Below, one piece after another: positions 35,946-46,900 of a DNA stretch of 64,000 nucleotides. Source of the DNA: Odiellus spinosus (lineage: Eukaryota > Arthropoda > Arachnida > Opiliones > Phalangiidae); NCBI GenBank assembly GCA_963920705.1, contig OY987227.1:28253935-28317934 (forward strand), given 5' to 3'. The notes below the pieces were generated by a model that had not been told where the DNA came from, did no database searches, and worked only from the letters and a program-made list of their open reading frames with translations. Within the stretch, counting starts at the first letter, position 1, and each line of letters starts with the position of its first letter. Both the position numbers and the translations under genes were made by a program.

Positions 35946-36452
35946 ATCGTCCATTCAGGAAATAATTTAGCGTATTTAATTTATTATATGGATAGGTATC
36001 CCAAATTTCACGTTTTAGTACAGAAATATGGAAATATAACTCATTAAGAGCGACGAAAAGTCGTCTCCGTAACAGTACTTATCGTTTGAAAAGTACTGTT
36101 AATTATAAAGTTTTGAATATGGTCATTAATAGTATGATAAAACTAATAATATACTCCTTGTTCATTAAAACGTTTTATAACCTGGAAAAGTCAACATAAA
36201 ACAGGGTGTGACTTCCCTTATGTACTTTGTCATCTTGTTATTATTACGTTTATAATATACCGTAAACGCAAGTTGTTAAGGAAACCATGTTGCCCAACAA
36301 AAGCATTCAAAAAATATGCCTATATGAATATGATACGTGGGTTGATATTTTTGTTCACATTTGATTAGAAACGATATACAAAAGTGACCGATAAAGGATA
36401 GTAGCACTGTAGGGGCGAAGCCAAGGATGTGGGAGACTTGCCACACCATTTA

Positions 36453-36716
36453 TTTAATCGCTATCATGAAATAGGAGGAGCTTACTTAGGGAATTTTTCT
36501 GTAGACGTCATCAGCTACGTCATAGCTTGTAAAGCTCGTAGCGCTCGTGAGCACCGAGCCTTTCTTAAGCTTATTTTGTATCAGCTATCAAGGTCGCGTC
36601 TCTCCTCAAAGCCCTAGCGTTGTACGAAAACGGAAATAACTTCCCAGTATAACCTTAACGCCACGTGATTTAGTGACGTAATTAGCAACATTCGAACAAG
36701 TTCTTTTATAATATCA
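36453..36716 (+). repeat. Dispersed repeat D2, copy 1
   Basis: About 240 bp aligned with 56117-56352: GGAGGAGCTTACTTAGGGAA, GACGTCATCAG, GAGCACCGAGC, AAAACGGAAATAACT, ATTCGAACAAG. A short ORF (GGAYLGNxxVDVIS) is shared but both copies soon hit different frames, so it is not called coding. Confidence 0.75.
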
Positions 36717-37149
36717 TCTATTGTTTAATTCATGATTGAGGAAGAAGAACGTAGATCGATATGTCCCAAAATATTCTGGCTATTGTGGGCGTTAAAATAA
36801 AATAAAGTGCTACTGTCCCTTTAAAAAGAGCCACCCTAGTTTTTGGAAATCCTACAAGTGGTTGTAATAAGTCGGTTTGCAAACATAAGCTTATAAAATG
36901 TACTTTTTCGGAAAGCCAAAATCTTAAAATACTCGGAACAACCTATGAATAAGTTTTCGAATATGGCGATTATAAAATATGTATTTTTACCGTGGTGGTA
37001 ATTTTGTCTATGACAAACTTTAGAACTTGCATCTTTCTTAATTATGGACCGATTTCGCGGTAGTTAGTCATCTTTTATAGCTCTGAGTTCAGACTTCAAT
37101 ATATTGGCAGCCATAAACACTTTAAATTTAAATTAGATCTGTCCTTTAA

Positions 37150-37487
37150 AGGGAGAATGCAACCATATAACGAGTGATTTTTTTATCGATTGCTTATCGT
37201 TTGAATATGCCTAATCCACCAATAAAAAGTTTACAAAACAAATAGTAAACTAGAAATAAATTTAAAACTTAGAACCAAAATAGGCTTAGCGTGATTCAAG
37301 GAGATCAGCTGAATTACCTCCGTGTAAGGTCTTAGAGACCCCAATCAGCGAAGGCCCGTCTCCACGAGGCTGGTCGCTAGATCTTATACGCGAGGAAATC
37401 AGCTGATCTCCATGAATCCATCTAAGCCTATTTTCCTGGTTTAATATTTGTTCGTAAATTTTTTCACTAGTGGATTGCATTCTCCCT
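37150..37487. mobile_element. MITE family M4, copy 2 (TTAA target, 338 bp)
   Basis: Same ends, TTAA at 37146-37149 and 37488-37491. The right half is shortened compared with the other copies. Confidence 0.87.
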
Positions 37488-37916
37488 TTAATTTTCCACG
37501 TGAGAATTAAATGGGATTGAATCTTTGGTAGCTCCGAGTAATAATATTTTCTCGGTTCAAGGTATAAAAGAAATATTTTTGTATTTTAAATTCACCAGTT
37601 AATCCTAAACGAAATGCTGGTGTCGAATATTTTCAATTACCATAATCTCGAGCTAGGGAAATAAATCTAAAATACGCGATAACTATTTTCCAAAAAGGCG
37701 TTCGCTATAATCTGTCGGGTTGCGTGCTCTTTTTAAGCCCGTATCCCTCCCGCGTCACGGAGACCTTTTCATTCGCGAACTAATATTGAAATCCTTTAAT
37801 AGGAACATATAGACTAGGGGTGTTTTGTTAAAAAACGGGCCGATGCTTAGTCGCTAGCAGATGTGCTTGATTAACATTTCAATGGGGAATTCCTTTATTA
37901 AGAGACGAACGTTCAG

Positions 37917-37975
37917 CCCGCCAAAAAAACCTTAACGCTCGATGCTTTTCGTTGTTTGGTCTTTTGGCGGGCCGC
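37917..37975. repeat. Short inverted repeat GCCCGCCAAAA / TTTTGGCGGGC
   Basis: 11-bp perfect arms about 35 bp apart; further inverted bits (TTGTTTGGTC and GACCAAAC, 37950-38027) continue to the right. A possible small hairpin element. Confidence 0.55.
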
Positions 37976-38520
37976 TTTATAAACCCAGCGACGTGGTGGT
38001 GGGCCCATCACCAGACCAAACATTTTCTGGGATTTTAATCCTTAGCCGGAAGCTTTAAGGCTATATAGCTCGCTTGTAGCGTGTTAGGTTTAAATCGAGT
38101 CAGTCTTAGTCCGTCTCATTTTGAGTAAGCCATGTCGCGAATTAAACACGCTCTTACATACCTTTATTACGATTGAGTCCGGAATGGTGCTTCGTTATAT
38201 TGGTTTCTATTGAATACCTACTTTAGGACGACATCTTTTGGGGCTCGGGGGGAGGGGCGAAAGGTCCCACCCGGGAGTAATAACAGGATCATTCCGATTC
38301 ACTAAATAGAATTAGGCTTAGAACATTTTGCTTGACTAAATTTCCGACAGCTCCTCCTCTTCGTTTTTGGGGGAATATTTTTGTTCAATTTTTCACCAGG
38401 ACCTACGGGTCCTCTTTTTGGTGAAATGAAAGCGAGTTTAATATTGTTTCTAACGTGTTTAGGCTAGTTTTCCCGAACTGTTTTAACCGGCCACTTACGC
38501 GTACATGAACTCACGTCGTT

Positions 38521-38870
38521 AAAAACTTGGGAAATTCAGGGAATTTTTGGAAATTGGCCCAAAAGGTCAGGGAAACGTCGTGGAATTTGAAAATAAGGCC
38601 AAATGGCCAGGAAATTAAATATTTTGGTACGTGTCAAGGAACTGTTTATGATTGGTTGAACAATTGTAACATAATAAACCCAAAATTTGACCTTATGTTT
38701 TCTCATATTCCGAATAAACTATCCTGACCCTGATTGATAAACTATGTTTAAAAAAGTGGAAATTGCCAAGAACAGAGCTCGTAAGAATAAATTTGTGAAA
38801 AAATATTCCAATTGGTCAGGGAAAACGTGGAAAAGTCTGGGAAATTAACTTTAAAAATTGTAAATGAACC
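38521..38870 (+). mobile_element. Degraded M6-like sequence
   Basis: Repeated TCAGGGAAA, GGAAATT and GGAAAACGTGGAAAAGTC motifs as in M6, but the CAGGGTTGCC termini are not seen. ORFs here are incidental. Confidence 0.5.
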
Positions 38871-39502
38871 TCGTTTAATATAACACACGCATTTTAAAAG
38901 GGTCATATATAAGTATATGTCAGAGGTCAAAGTTTTAAAATATTCAGGGAAAAATCCAAATTTTTTAATAATTTTTTTTAAGCAAGCGGTCGTCATATTG
39001 AACGGCACAACTCGAACAATTATTATTTTGCCAAAACTATCTGGTTATCCTTCTTATCCTTCATATTCGGGGTTAGCCACGGATAAAACAGATCTAGAAG
39101 AGCGGGCAAGACCTTTTTTTTTTTTTTTTTTGCGGAAACATACCCAAATAGGATTACGGCTTAATCAATTGACAAAAAGTGTCTTCTGGGGAATGATGAC
39201 ATCCTACATTATACAAAACTAAAAGGGGGGATGGCGGGAAGTGGCCCGACGATATAAGGGATTATCCATCGAGCCCCATGGCGGTTCACCGGATCAGACC
39301 AACGTCAAATGAAAGAACGAAAAAAAAAAGTTTAATTCGCCGCAGCTGCGGTTAAACACGACCATCATCTTATTACTAAAGTTCTCCATTTTTTTCATCC
39401 GACAAGGTTGAACCACTGAAACGAAGGGCAGAGAGATGAGATGAGTGGGTGGGCAACTACTCCGTTTTAACTATGCCCCAATAGATCGTAATGTTATTTG
39501 TT

Positions 39503-39863
39503 AAAGGCGCGTTCAGTCTACAATATACTGAGTCACATTTTCCAGCAAAATCAAAATACAATTAAATCTATGCTCTACAAAATAGCGTAGATAATTATTA
39601 TTAGTTAAAAATGGTTCAAATTTACCGGATAAATGGAATTTACAATTTTTAAGTAATAGTTTTTTCTAAAAGATCTTCGAAATTAACAATATTAACAACC
39701 CTTATGTTAATAACGAGTAATGTTTTATCAATTCCTTGTTGTTTAAATAAGATTAAATCTTAAAAAAGTGAGGGAAATGATAGACTATAGTTGTACTGGA
39801 AAAGTTGTTGCACCATTTCACAAAAAAATGTTTGAAAACCTGGTATAATTTGAACGCGCCTTT
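39503..39863. mobile_element. MITE-like element, 361 bp
   Basis: Ends AAAGGCGCGTTCA and TGAACGCGCCTTT. The interior is AT-rich and non-coding. Single copy in the window. Confidence 0.7.
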
Positions 39864-40049
39864 AGACGAAGTCCACCCGTCCATAAGCATCGAACCATTA
39901 GAAAAGCCTTCCTGGTTTTTACATATTTTGATGTCTTAGTCATTTTTATACTGTACCGGTATTGGATGGATTCCTCTCTTCATCAAAATTCGTTTTGAAA
40001 ATAGTTTTGACGACATACGCTTTAAAGTGACCGTGACAAAATTATTTTT

Positions 40050-41791
40050 TGCGCCGTTTTCCCTGACCAATTTGCACCGTTTTCCTTGACCAATTTGCGC
40101 CATTATCACTGTCCAATTTGCGCCATTATCACTGCCCAATTTGCGCCATTATCACTGTCCAATTTGCGCCATTATCACTGCCCAATTTGCGCCATTATCC
40201 CTGACCAAATTGCGCCATTATCCCTGACCAAATTGCGCCATTATCCCTGACCAAATTGCGCCATTATCCCTGACCAAATTGCGCCATTATCCCTGACCAA
40301 ATTGCGCCATTATCCCTGACCAAATTGCGCCATTATCCCTGACCAAATTGCGCCATTATCCCTGACCAAATTGCGCCGTTATCCCTGACCAAATTGCGCC
40401 GTTATCCCTGACCAAATTGCGCCGTTATCCCTGACCAAATTGCGCCGTTATCCCTGACCAAATTGCGCCGTTATCCCTGACCAATTTGCGCCGTTTTCCC
40501 TGCCCAATTTGCGCCGTTTTCCCTGCCCAATTTGCGCCGTTTTCCCTGCCCAATTTGCGCCGTTTTCCCTGCCCAATTTGCGCCGTTTTCCCTGCCCAAT
40601 TTGCGCCGTTTTCCCTGCCCAATTTGCGCCGTTTTCCCTGCCCAATTTGCGCCGTTTTCCCTGCCCAATTTGCGCCGTTTTCCCTGCCCAATTTGCGCCG
40701 TTTTCCCTGCCCAATTTGCGCCGTTTTCCCTGCCCAATTTGCGCCGTTTTCCCTGCCCAATTTGCGCCGTTTTCCCTGCCCAATTTGCGCCGTTTTCCCT
40801 GCTCAATTTGCGCCGTTTTCCCTGCCCAATTTGCGCCGTTTTCCCTGCCCAATTTGCGCCGTTTTCCCTGCCCAATTTGCGCCGTTTTCCCTGCCCAATT
40901 TGCGCCGTTTTCCCTGCCCAATTTGCGCCGTTTTCCCTGCCCAATTTGCGCCGTTTTCCCTGCCCAATTTGCGCCGTTTTCCCTGCCCAATTTGCGCCGT
41001 TTTCCCTGCCCAATTTGCGCCGTTTTCCCTGCCCAATTTGCGCCGTTTTCCCTGCCCAATTTGCGCCGTTTTCCCTGCCCAATTTGCGCCGTTTTCCCTG
41101 CCCAATTTGCGCCGTTTTCCCTGCCCAATTTGCGCCGTTTTCCCTGCCCAATTTGCGCCGTTTTCCCTGCCCAATTTGCGCCGTTTTCCCTGCTCAATTT
41201 GCGCCGTTTTCCCTGCCCAATTTGCGCCGTTTTCCCTGCCCAATTTGCGCCGTTTTCCCTGCTCAATTTGCGCCGTTTTCCCTGCCCAATTTGCGCCGTT
41301 TTCCCTGCCCAATTTGCGCCGTTTTCCCTGCCCAATTTGCGCCGTTTTCCCTGCCCAATTTGCGCCGTTTTCCCTGCCCAATTTGCGCCGTTTTCCCTGC
41401 CCAATTTGCGCCGTTTTCCCTGCCCAATTTGCGCCGTTTTCCCTGCCCAATTTGCGCCGTTTTCCCTGCCCAATTTGCGCCGTTTTCCCTGCCCAATTTG
41501 CGCCGTTTTCCCTGCCCAATTTGCGCCGTTTTCCCTGCCCAATTTGCGCCGTTTTCCCTGCCCAATTTGCGCCGTTTTCCCTGCCCAATTTGCGCCGTTT
41601 TCCCTGCCCAATTTGCGCCGTTTTCCCTGCCCAATTTGCGCCGTTTTCCCTGCCCAATTTGCGCCGTTTTCCCTGCCCAATTTGCGCCGTTTTCCCTGCC
41701 CAATTTGCGCCGTTTTCCCTGCCCAATTTGGGCCGTTTTCCCTGCCCAATTTGGGCCATTATCGCTGACCAATTCGCGCCATTATCCCTGA
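40050..41791 (+). repeat. 23-bp minisatellite, about 76 copies
   Basis: Main unit TTTGCGCCGTTTTCCCTGCC plus CAA. Sub-blocks differ: CATTATCACTG units (about 40100-40195), CATTATCCCTGACCAAA units (to about 40375), CGTTATCCCTGACCAAA units (to about 40480), then the nearly pure TTTTCCCTGCCCAA block. Because 23 is not a multiple of 3 and no frame has a stop, ORFs up to 441 codons appear on both strands; these are by-products of the array, not genes. Confidence 0.95.
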
Positions 41792-42734
41792 GCATTTTTG
41801 TTATTTTTTAGGAAAAATAACAAAGTATAAATAACGTTAATGAAGTTAATTAATTGTAACGTTTTCAAAAGATAATCTTAGTAATAACCTGACGTTCTCT
41901 AAGACGCTTTTCATTTCGATTAGAATTAGTAATTATATAAGTTTTTTCCGTGTTAAAATCGTGTTACTGGCACTTTAAAGGTTTCCAACCAAACTCGCGA
42001 AGTCGGCCGGAACAGCGCGGTTTTATATACGAGGGAGAATTTTTAAGCAGATCAATGTCAGGAGCATCGGGTTCAATCGGCGCCGGGGATTATCGTGTCC
42101 CAACAAGAGGACCAATATGCCTTTTGTCGTCAGATTATTACGTTGATGAGACCTCTATGCCCAAAATATCGATGGGGTTGGGCCAGAGGGGATTACGCTA
42201 CCCATTTTTTTTACGATCCCAGGGTTTAGTATGAAATATTATGACGGAATATTTAAGCGTAAGCGGTAAACGTACGTGGAATTTGAGGTGGATATCCATT
42301 ATTGGTTGCCGCGTTACTTAGAGCTATAACTATAGGAAATCTAAATGCTACATCGTTCAAGATTGAGGCTCTAGAACCCAATTCTCCCGTAATTATTGCT
42401 CCTTGTTCCGCTCCGTATCCGCTACCTTTAAATTCCCTTCAACAGAAAACGAAAAAAATCGAGAGACCACTCCCCCCCCCCCATGATGTAAATTTAAGAT
42501 TGCATATTTTAACATTAAAGGGAGAATGAAAGGCCAAAACAACCTATTTTTAATCGATTAAGAATGCTAAAATAATGAGAAAAACAATAATATAACTCAC
42601 CAAAAAGATTTCCTTATTTTATAATCTATTTCCAAAGTTCCGAAACTTGCAGTTGCTAAGCCTTGGCTGCCTAGCTCGGTGAAATCGGCGAGCACGACCT
42701 ATATTTTTTAAAATTCGCGTAATAACTAGTAGCC

Positions 42735-42785
42735 AATCACGAGCGAGTACGCGTATTTTATAAATACGCGTACTCGCTCGTGATT
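42735..42785. repeat. 51-bp near-perfect palindrome
   Basis: 24-bp arms AATCACGAGCGAGTACGCGT plus ATTT and the exact complement, separated by TAT. It borders the 22-bp minisatellite to its right. Confidence 0.9.
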
Positions 42786-42825
42786 GTAAAAAAAATGGCA
42801 GTTTTTATAATTAAAATTGACAATT

Positions 42826-43077
42826 GTTATCAGGGAAATTGGCAGTTGTTGTTGAGGAAATTGGCAATTGTTGTTAAGGATATTGGCAATTGTTGTTAAG
42901 GATATTGGCAATTGTTGTTAAGGATATTGGCAATTGTTGTTAAGGATATTGGCAATTGTTGTTAAGGATATTGACAATTGTTGTTAAGGATATTGGCAAT
43001 TGTTGTTAAGGATATTGGCAATTGTTGTTAAGGATATTGACAATTGTTGTCAAGGAAATTGGCAATTGTTGTTAGTA
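42826..43077 (+). repeat. 22-bp minisatellite, about 11 copies
   Basis: Unit GGATATTGGCAATTGTTGTT plus AA, with TTGACAATTG variants at the edges and in the middle. Confidence 0.9.
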
Positions 43078-43962
43078 GGCGTAAAACTCCGCGTTTTAAT
43101 TATTTGATTCCTTGCTTAAATTATCCCGTGCATAAATCTAGAATAAATTTTAAATAAACTGCTCGAAAATAAATTTGTCATACCTAACTATACAAATAAT
43201 TTAATAACAGACATTACATTTAAATATAATACAAAGATTAATGGATATATTACTGTACATGAATTATACCGCGACATAGTATGGCCGGGAGGCACTCCAT
43301 TTTATAGTGCTATGAGTTCTGACTTATCGACACGAGTATCAGGTTGCGGTGATGAAATTTTCTTTTTTTTTAACCCGTACATGACGTCAGTTTATTTACT
43401 ACCCACAGTTTGAGGTCAGCGACCATATTGCTTTCCATAACGTTCACAAAACTAAAAATTGGAAACCTTTGCGTATTTTTAGCGCTCCCAAATCGATTAA
43501 AAGGAAAGGGTTACGTATACAGGGATTATACAAATCTGGAAATCTCAGGGAAATAAGTTAAAATTTCAGGGAAATTTGAGGTTTGGGCATATTTGGTCTA
43601 AATGGGTTATTTCTTCAAATAGTCTAAAAATCACTCCAGGGTGTCCCAATGTTATTTTATTGACAGAAGTTGGTACTAATTATAAAAAAATGAGCCCGTT
43701 AGGCGAGAAACTGTATACATTGTAGCCCTCCTTTTCACATTTGCTGAGCACTGGATATAATAATTTTCGGAACCTAGCTCATCTTCAAAAAGCTTCCCGA
43801 AGCCCAATGAACTGTATTCGTGTTCTCATTTCGGTAGTTACGGTAATGTTCGTCTTCTAGCCTTTGTTGCACTCTCCAGAAATCATAATGGCGCGGTATA
43901 CGAAGTCCGCTTGGATCGTGTTCTTATCGTAAGCGCGTTCGCGGAGTTATTATTTCGAAGGT

Positions 43963-46900
43963 TCAAAGTGACGCGGATCCGCGCCTATTTTCCAATAATT
44001 GGTGGGGTCCCGATGTCGTCATAGTTCGGGGATTGAGTGTCTTGTGGCTATTGGATGGTTGTCGCTGATGTACCATCCCTCGCTGTTGAGTATGCGCCAG
44101 CCTTTGAAGTCTTTGACGCTCGGTGAATTCTCGTTGTTGTTTCCTTTGTTTGGCTCTTCGGTTTTTAAACCAAACCTGTCAAAAGAACGAGGCGAACGTT
44201 TTTAGATTCGACGAGATAAAGACGACGACAAAAATAGCGTTTTAATTAAAATGAAAATGAGATTTGGGGTTTCTAACGGGGAAAAGTCCCGCACACGCGC
44301 CATTTCGAGTGGATCCCCCAAAATTCGGATCCTTTGTGAATCGGTTGATCGAGGAACCACTCGACTCGAGAGAGTCAGGTGGCCGCGAAGTCGAGATTCT
44401 CGAACACCCTCCATCCGTACCAGAACCATCGCGCGCCCCTCGTTCACTCTATAACCCGATGCTTTCTACTATAAATTTTCAATCGGATATAATAGTCTGC
44501 CTTATTTAAGATTTTCAGCATCTTCAAATAATTGTATACGCAATACAGACAGTATTTTCCTTGCAAAAAAAAAATTATCTCTTGGAAAGTAAACGCTAAT
44601 GTAACCAAATCTTACGTGGTTACTTTATTACACTAAGCACAACTCCGTTTCGTAGATATTCCAGGCTAAAAAATTACTCTTGAACTAAAAATGATTTGAA
44701 ATAATCAGTCGGGTAAGAGCTGAGCGAAGGAAAGCGTGATTGGCTGGTTTTGGGCGCTAGCTTCTTGGCCAAAAACTCGAGCTTCTTGGCCAAAAACTCG
44801 AGCTTCTTGGCCAAAAACTCGAGCTTCTTGGCCAAAAACTCGAGCTTCTTGGCCAAAAACTCGAGCTTCTTGGCCAAAAACTCGAGCTTCTTGGCCAAAA
44901 ACTCGAGCTTCTTGGCCAAAAACTCGAGCTTCTTGGCCAAAATCTCGAGCTTCTTGGCCAAAATCTCGAGCTTCTTGGCCAAAATCTCGAGCTTCTTGGC
45001 CAAAATCTCGAGCTTCTTGGCCAAAAACTCGAGCTTCTTGGCCAAAAACTCGAGCTTCTTGGCCAAAATCTCGAGCTTCTTGGCCAAAATCTCGAGCTTA
45101 TTGGCCAAAAACTCGAGCTTCTTGGCCAAAAACACCTTTTTTGAAAACGCGCTGTAAGTTCCGCAATTCACGTTCATAATTTGTCCATTCTTGTTGAAGG
45201 AGACCAATTCAATTTACTTATTTGCTGAAAATAATGAAAATTTTCTTTTTGACCCCGGGCATTCGGGTTATAGCGTATACAACGTTAGGGAAAAGAAATC
45301 TCATTACCGAACTCTTAATCAACAATATATCGGAGAGGGTTCCGTCGCTTAACAAAGAAGGGAAATGGGTGACGTCACGGAGTAAAAATAAAGTAAATAA
45401 GGCTTCACGGCGACTAATTCTCTATCTCAGCCGCGATTTTTTGAAAAATCTCGAAGCCTTAGTAAAATATATTACCCCGTGATGTATAGTAGACTCCGCT
45501 TACGTACGATGGAAGGTGGACCAAGCTGGACCACCCCAAAAACCTTCTCCCATTATATTACCGCGCTCTCTATTATTTTCTAATATATGAGTCGAAGACT
45601 TAAAAAGTCTGGTAACCCGATTAATATTTTCCACACCGTCCGTACAAACTCTCAAAGGATCACGGACGAAAAATATCACGCTAAAAAGAACTATGATTAA
45701 TATATAACATATGGTTATATATTGTACGGACCAAAATTCTAAAGATATAGGAACCATGGAAGGACCGAACCAAATGAGATTTTTTTATTATCACTTATTT
45801 CTCTCTGTTCGTGAATTACATCATTTCACCCAGAATATTTTTACGTTCGAGGGAAGAATTTTAAATATTTTTGAAGCACCTAAATTGGAAAAATCCAGAC
45901 TTGAAATCTGTAAAAACTCCGCTATATCGATAAACTATCTAAATCATTATCTATTCTAAAACACGGCGGGATAGACTCTAACTTGTGATTGGTCGAAAAG
46001 CCGCTTCGTTAAAATATAAGCTCAGTGATAAGCCTAAAAAAGTTTCAAATATTATTTTCTAATTGAAATAATTGATCAAAATATAAAAAAATCAAAATTC
46101 ATTAATGAGAACCAGGGATAAATTAAAAACGCTAGTAAAATTTGAAGTTAATATAGTCTTCCTATAGGATCGAGATAATGTCCATATCCATCCATAGCCC
46201 CGTGAAACTTATTCTAATCAGCTTTGTATATTGTTAACTTATATAAATTAACTTCTTGATCAGCGCGAATTATGAAGATTTGTGGTTGTAATCTTAAAAA
46301 TTGCGGGAGATTCGAGAGATCAAGATTTAAGAAATTGAAGTCTGCTTCCAATTTATCTGTCCCTTGTAGTGAAGGGGAAATTATTAAATTTATTTACGGA
46401 ATCATCCCAAAAAAACATTTGAGAATTTTTTTTACAGTTTTTAAACAAGTTTTTGGCGTTTAAATTAATTTCTAAAGTTTGGTTAAATTATAAATTCGGA
46501 CCAATCATATTATATCAACTTTCAACAGTGCTTGTAATGTCCTAACATTACGTCAAGCGCTGTTGAAGACTGAAATAATATTATTGGCCGCATTTTATAT
46601 TTACTAAACTTAGAAAATAATATAAACACAAAAAATTGTTTGAAAATTCTCGAATACTTTTTAACACGGTGATTTCCCTTTAATATAACCTAATTATTAT
46701 TTAAAATATAATTTCGTTTAACATCAGTGGTCCTTTAACTCGATGTATTTCTAATTTTAAGATAACCCCGTGTTCTCGTTCTATGGGTGAGCTTTTTAGA
46801 AATGAGCGTTTCCGATTTCGTTGGAAAAGGGAATTAAGAGGATTTTGACGGGGATATTAGAGCCTGGGCTTTTATCAGCGACTCCTAATCAGCGTCAAAC

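Noticed and set aside
40050-41791. CRISPR array
   Set aside because: Units are contiguous with no variable spacers, and the genome is eukaryotic.
40448-41811. ORFs of 169-441 codons on both strands
   Set aside because: All are translations of one 23-bp tandem unit; there is no unique flanking coding sequence, promoter or splice support.
41950-42234. 94-codon plus-strand ORF (includes SMSGASGSIGAGDYRVPTRG)
   Set aside because: No ATG at the start of the frame, no splice sites of note and no motif; could be a relic but not supportable.
43999-44205. 68-codon plus-strand ORF
   Set aside because: Antisense shadow of goosecoid exon 3.
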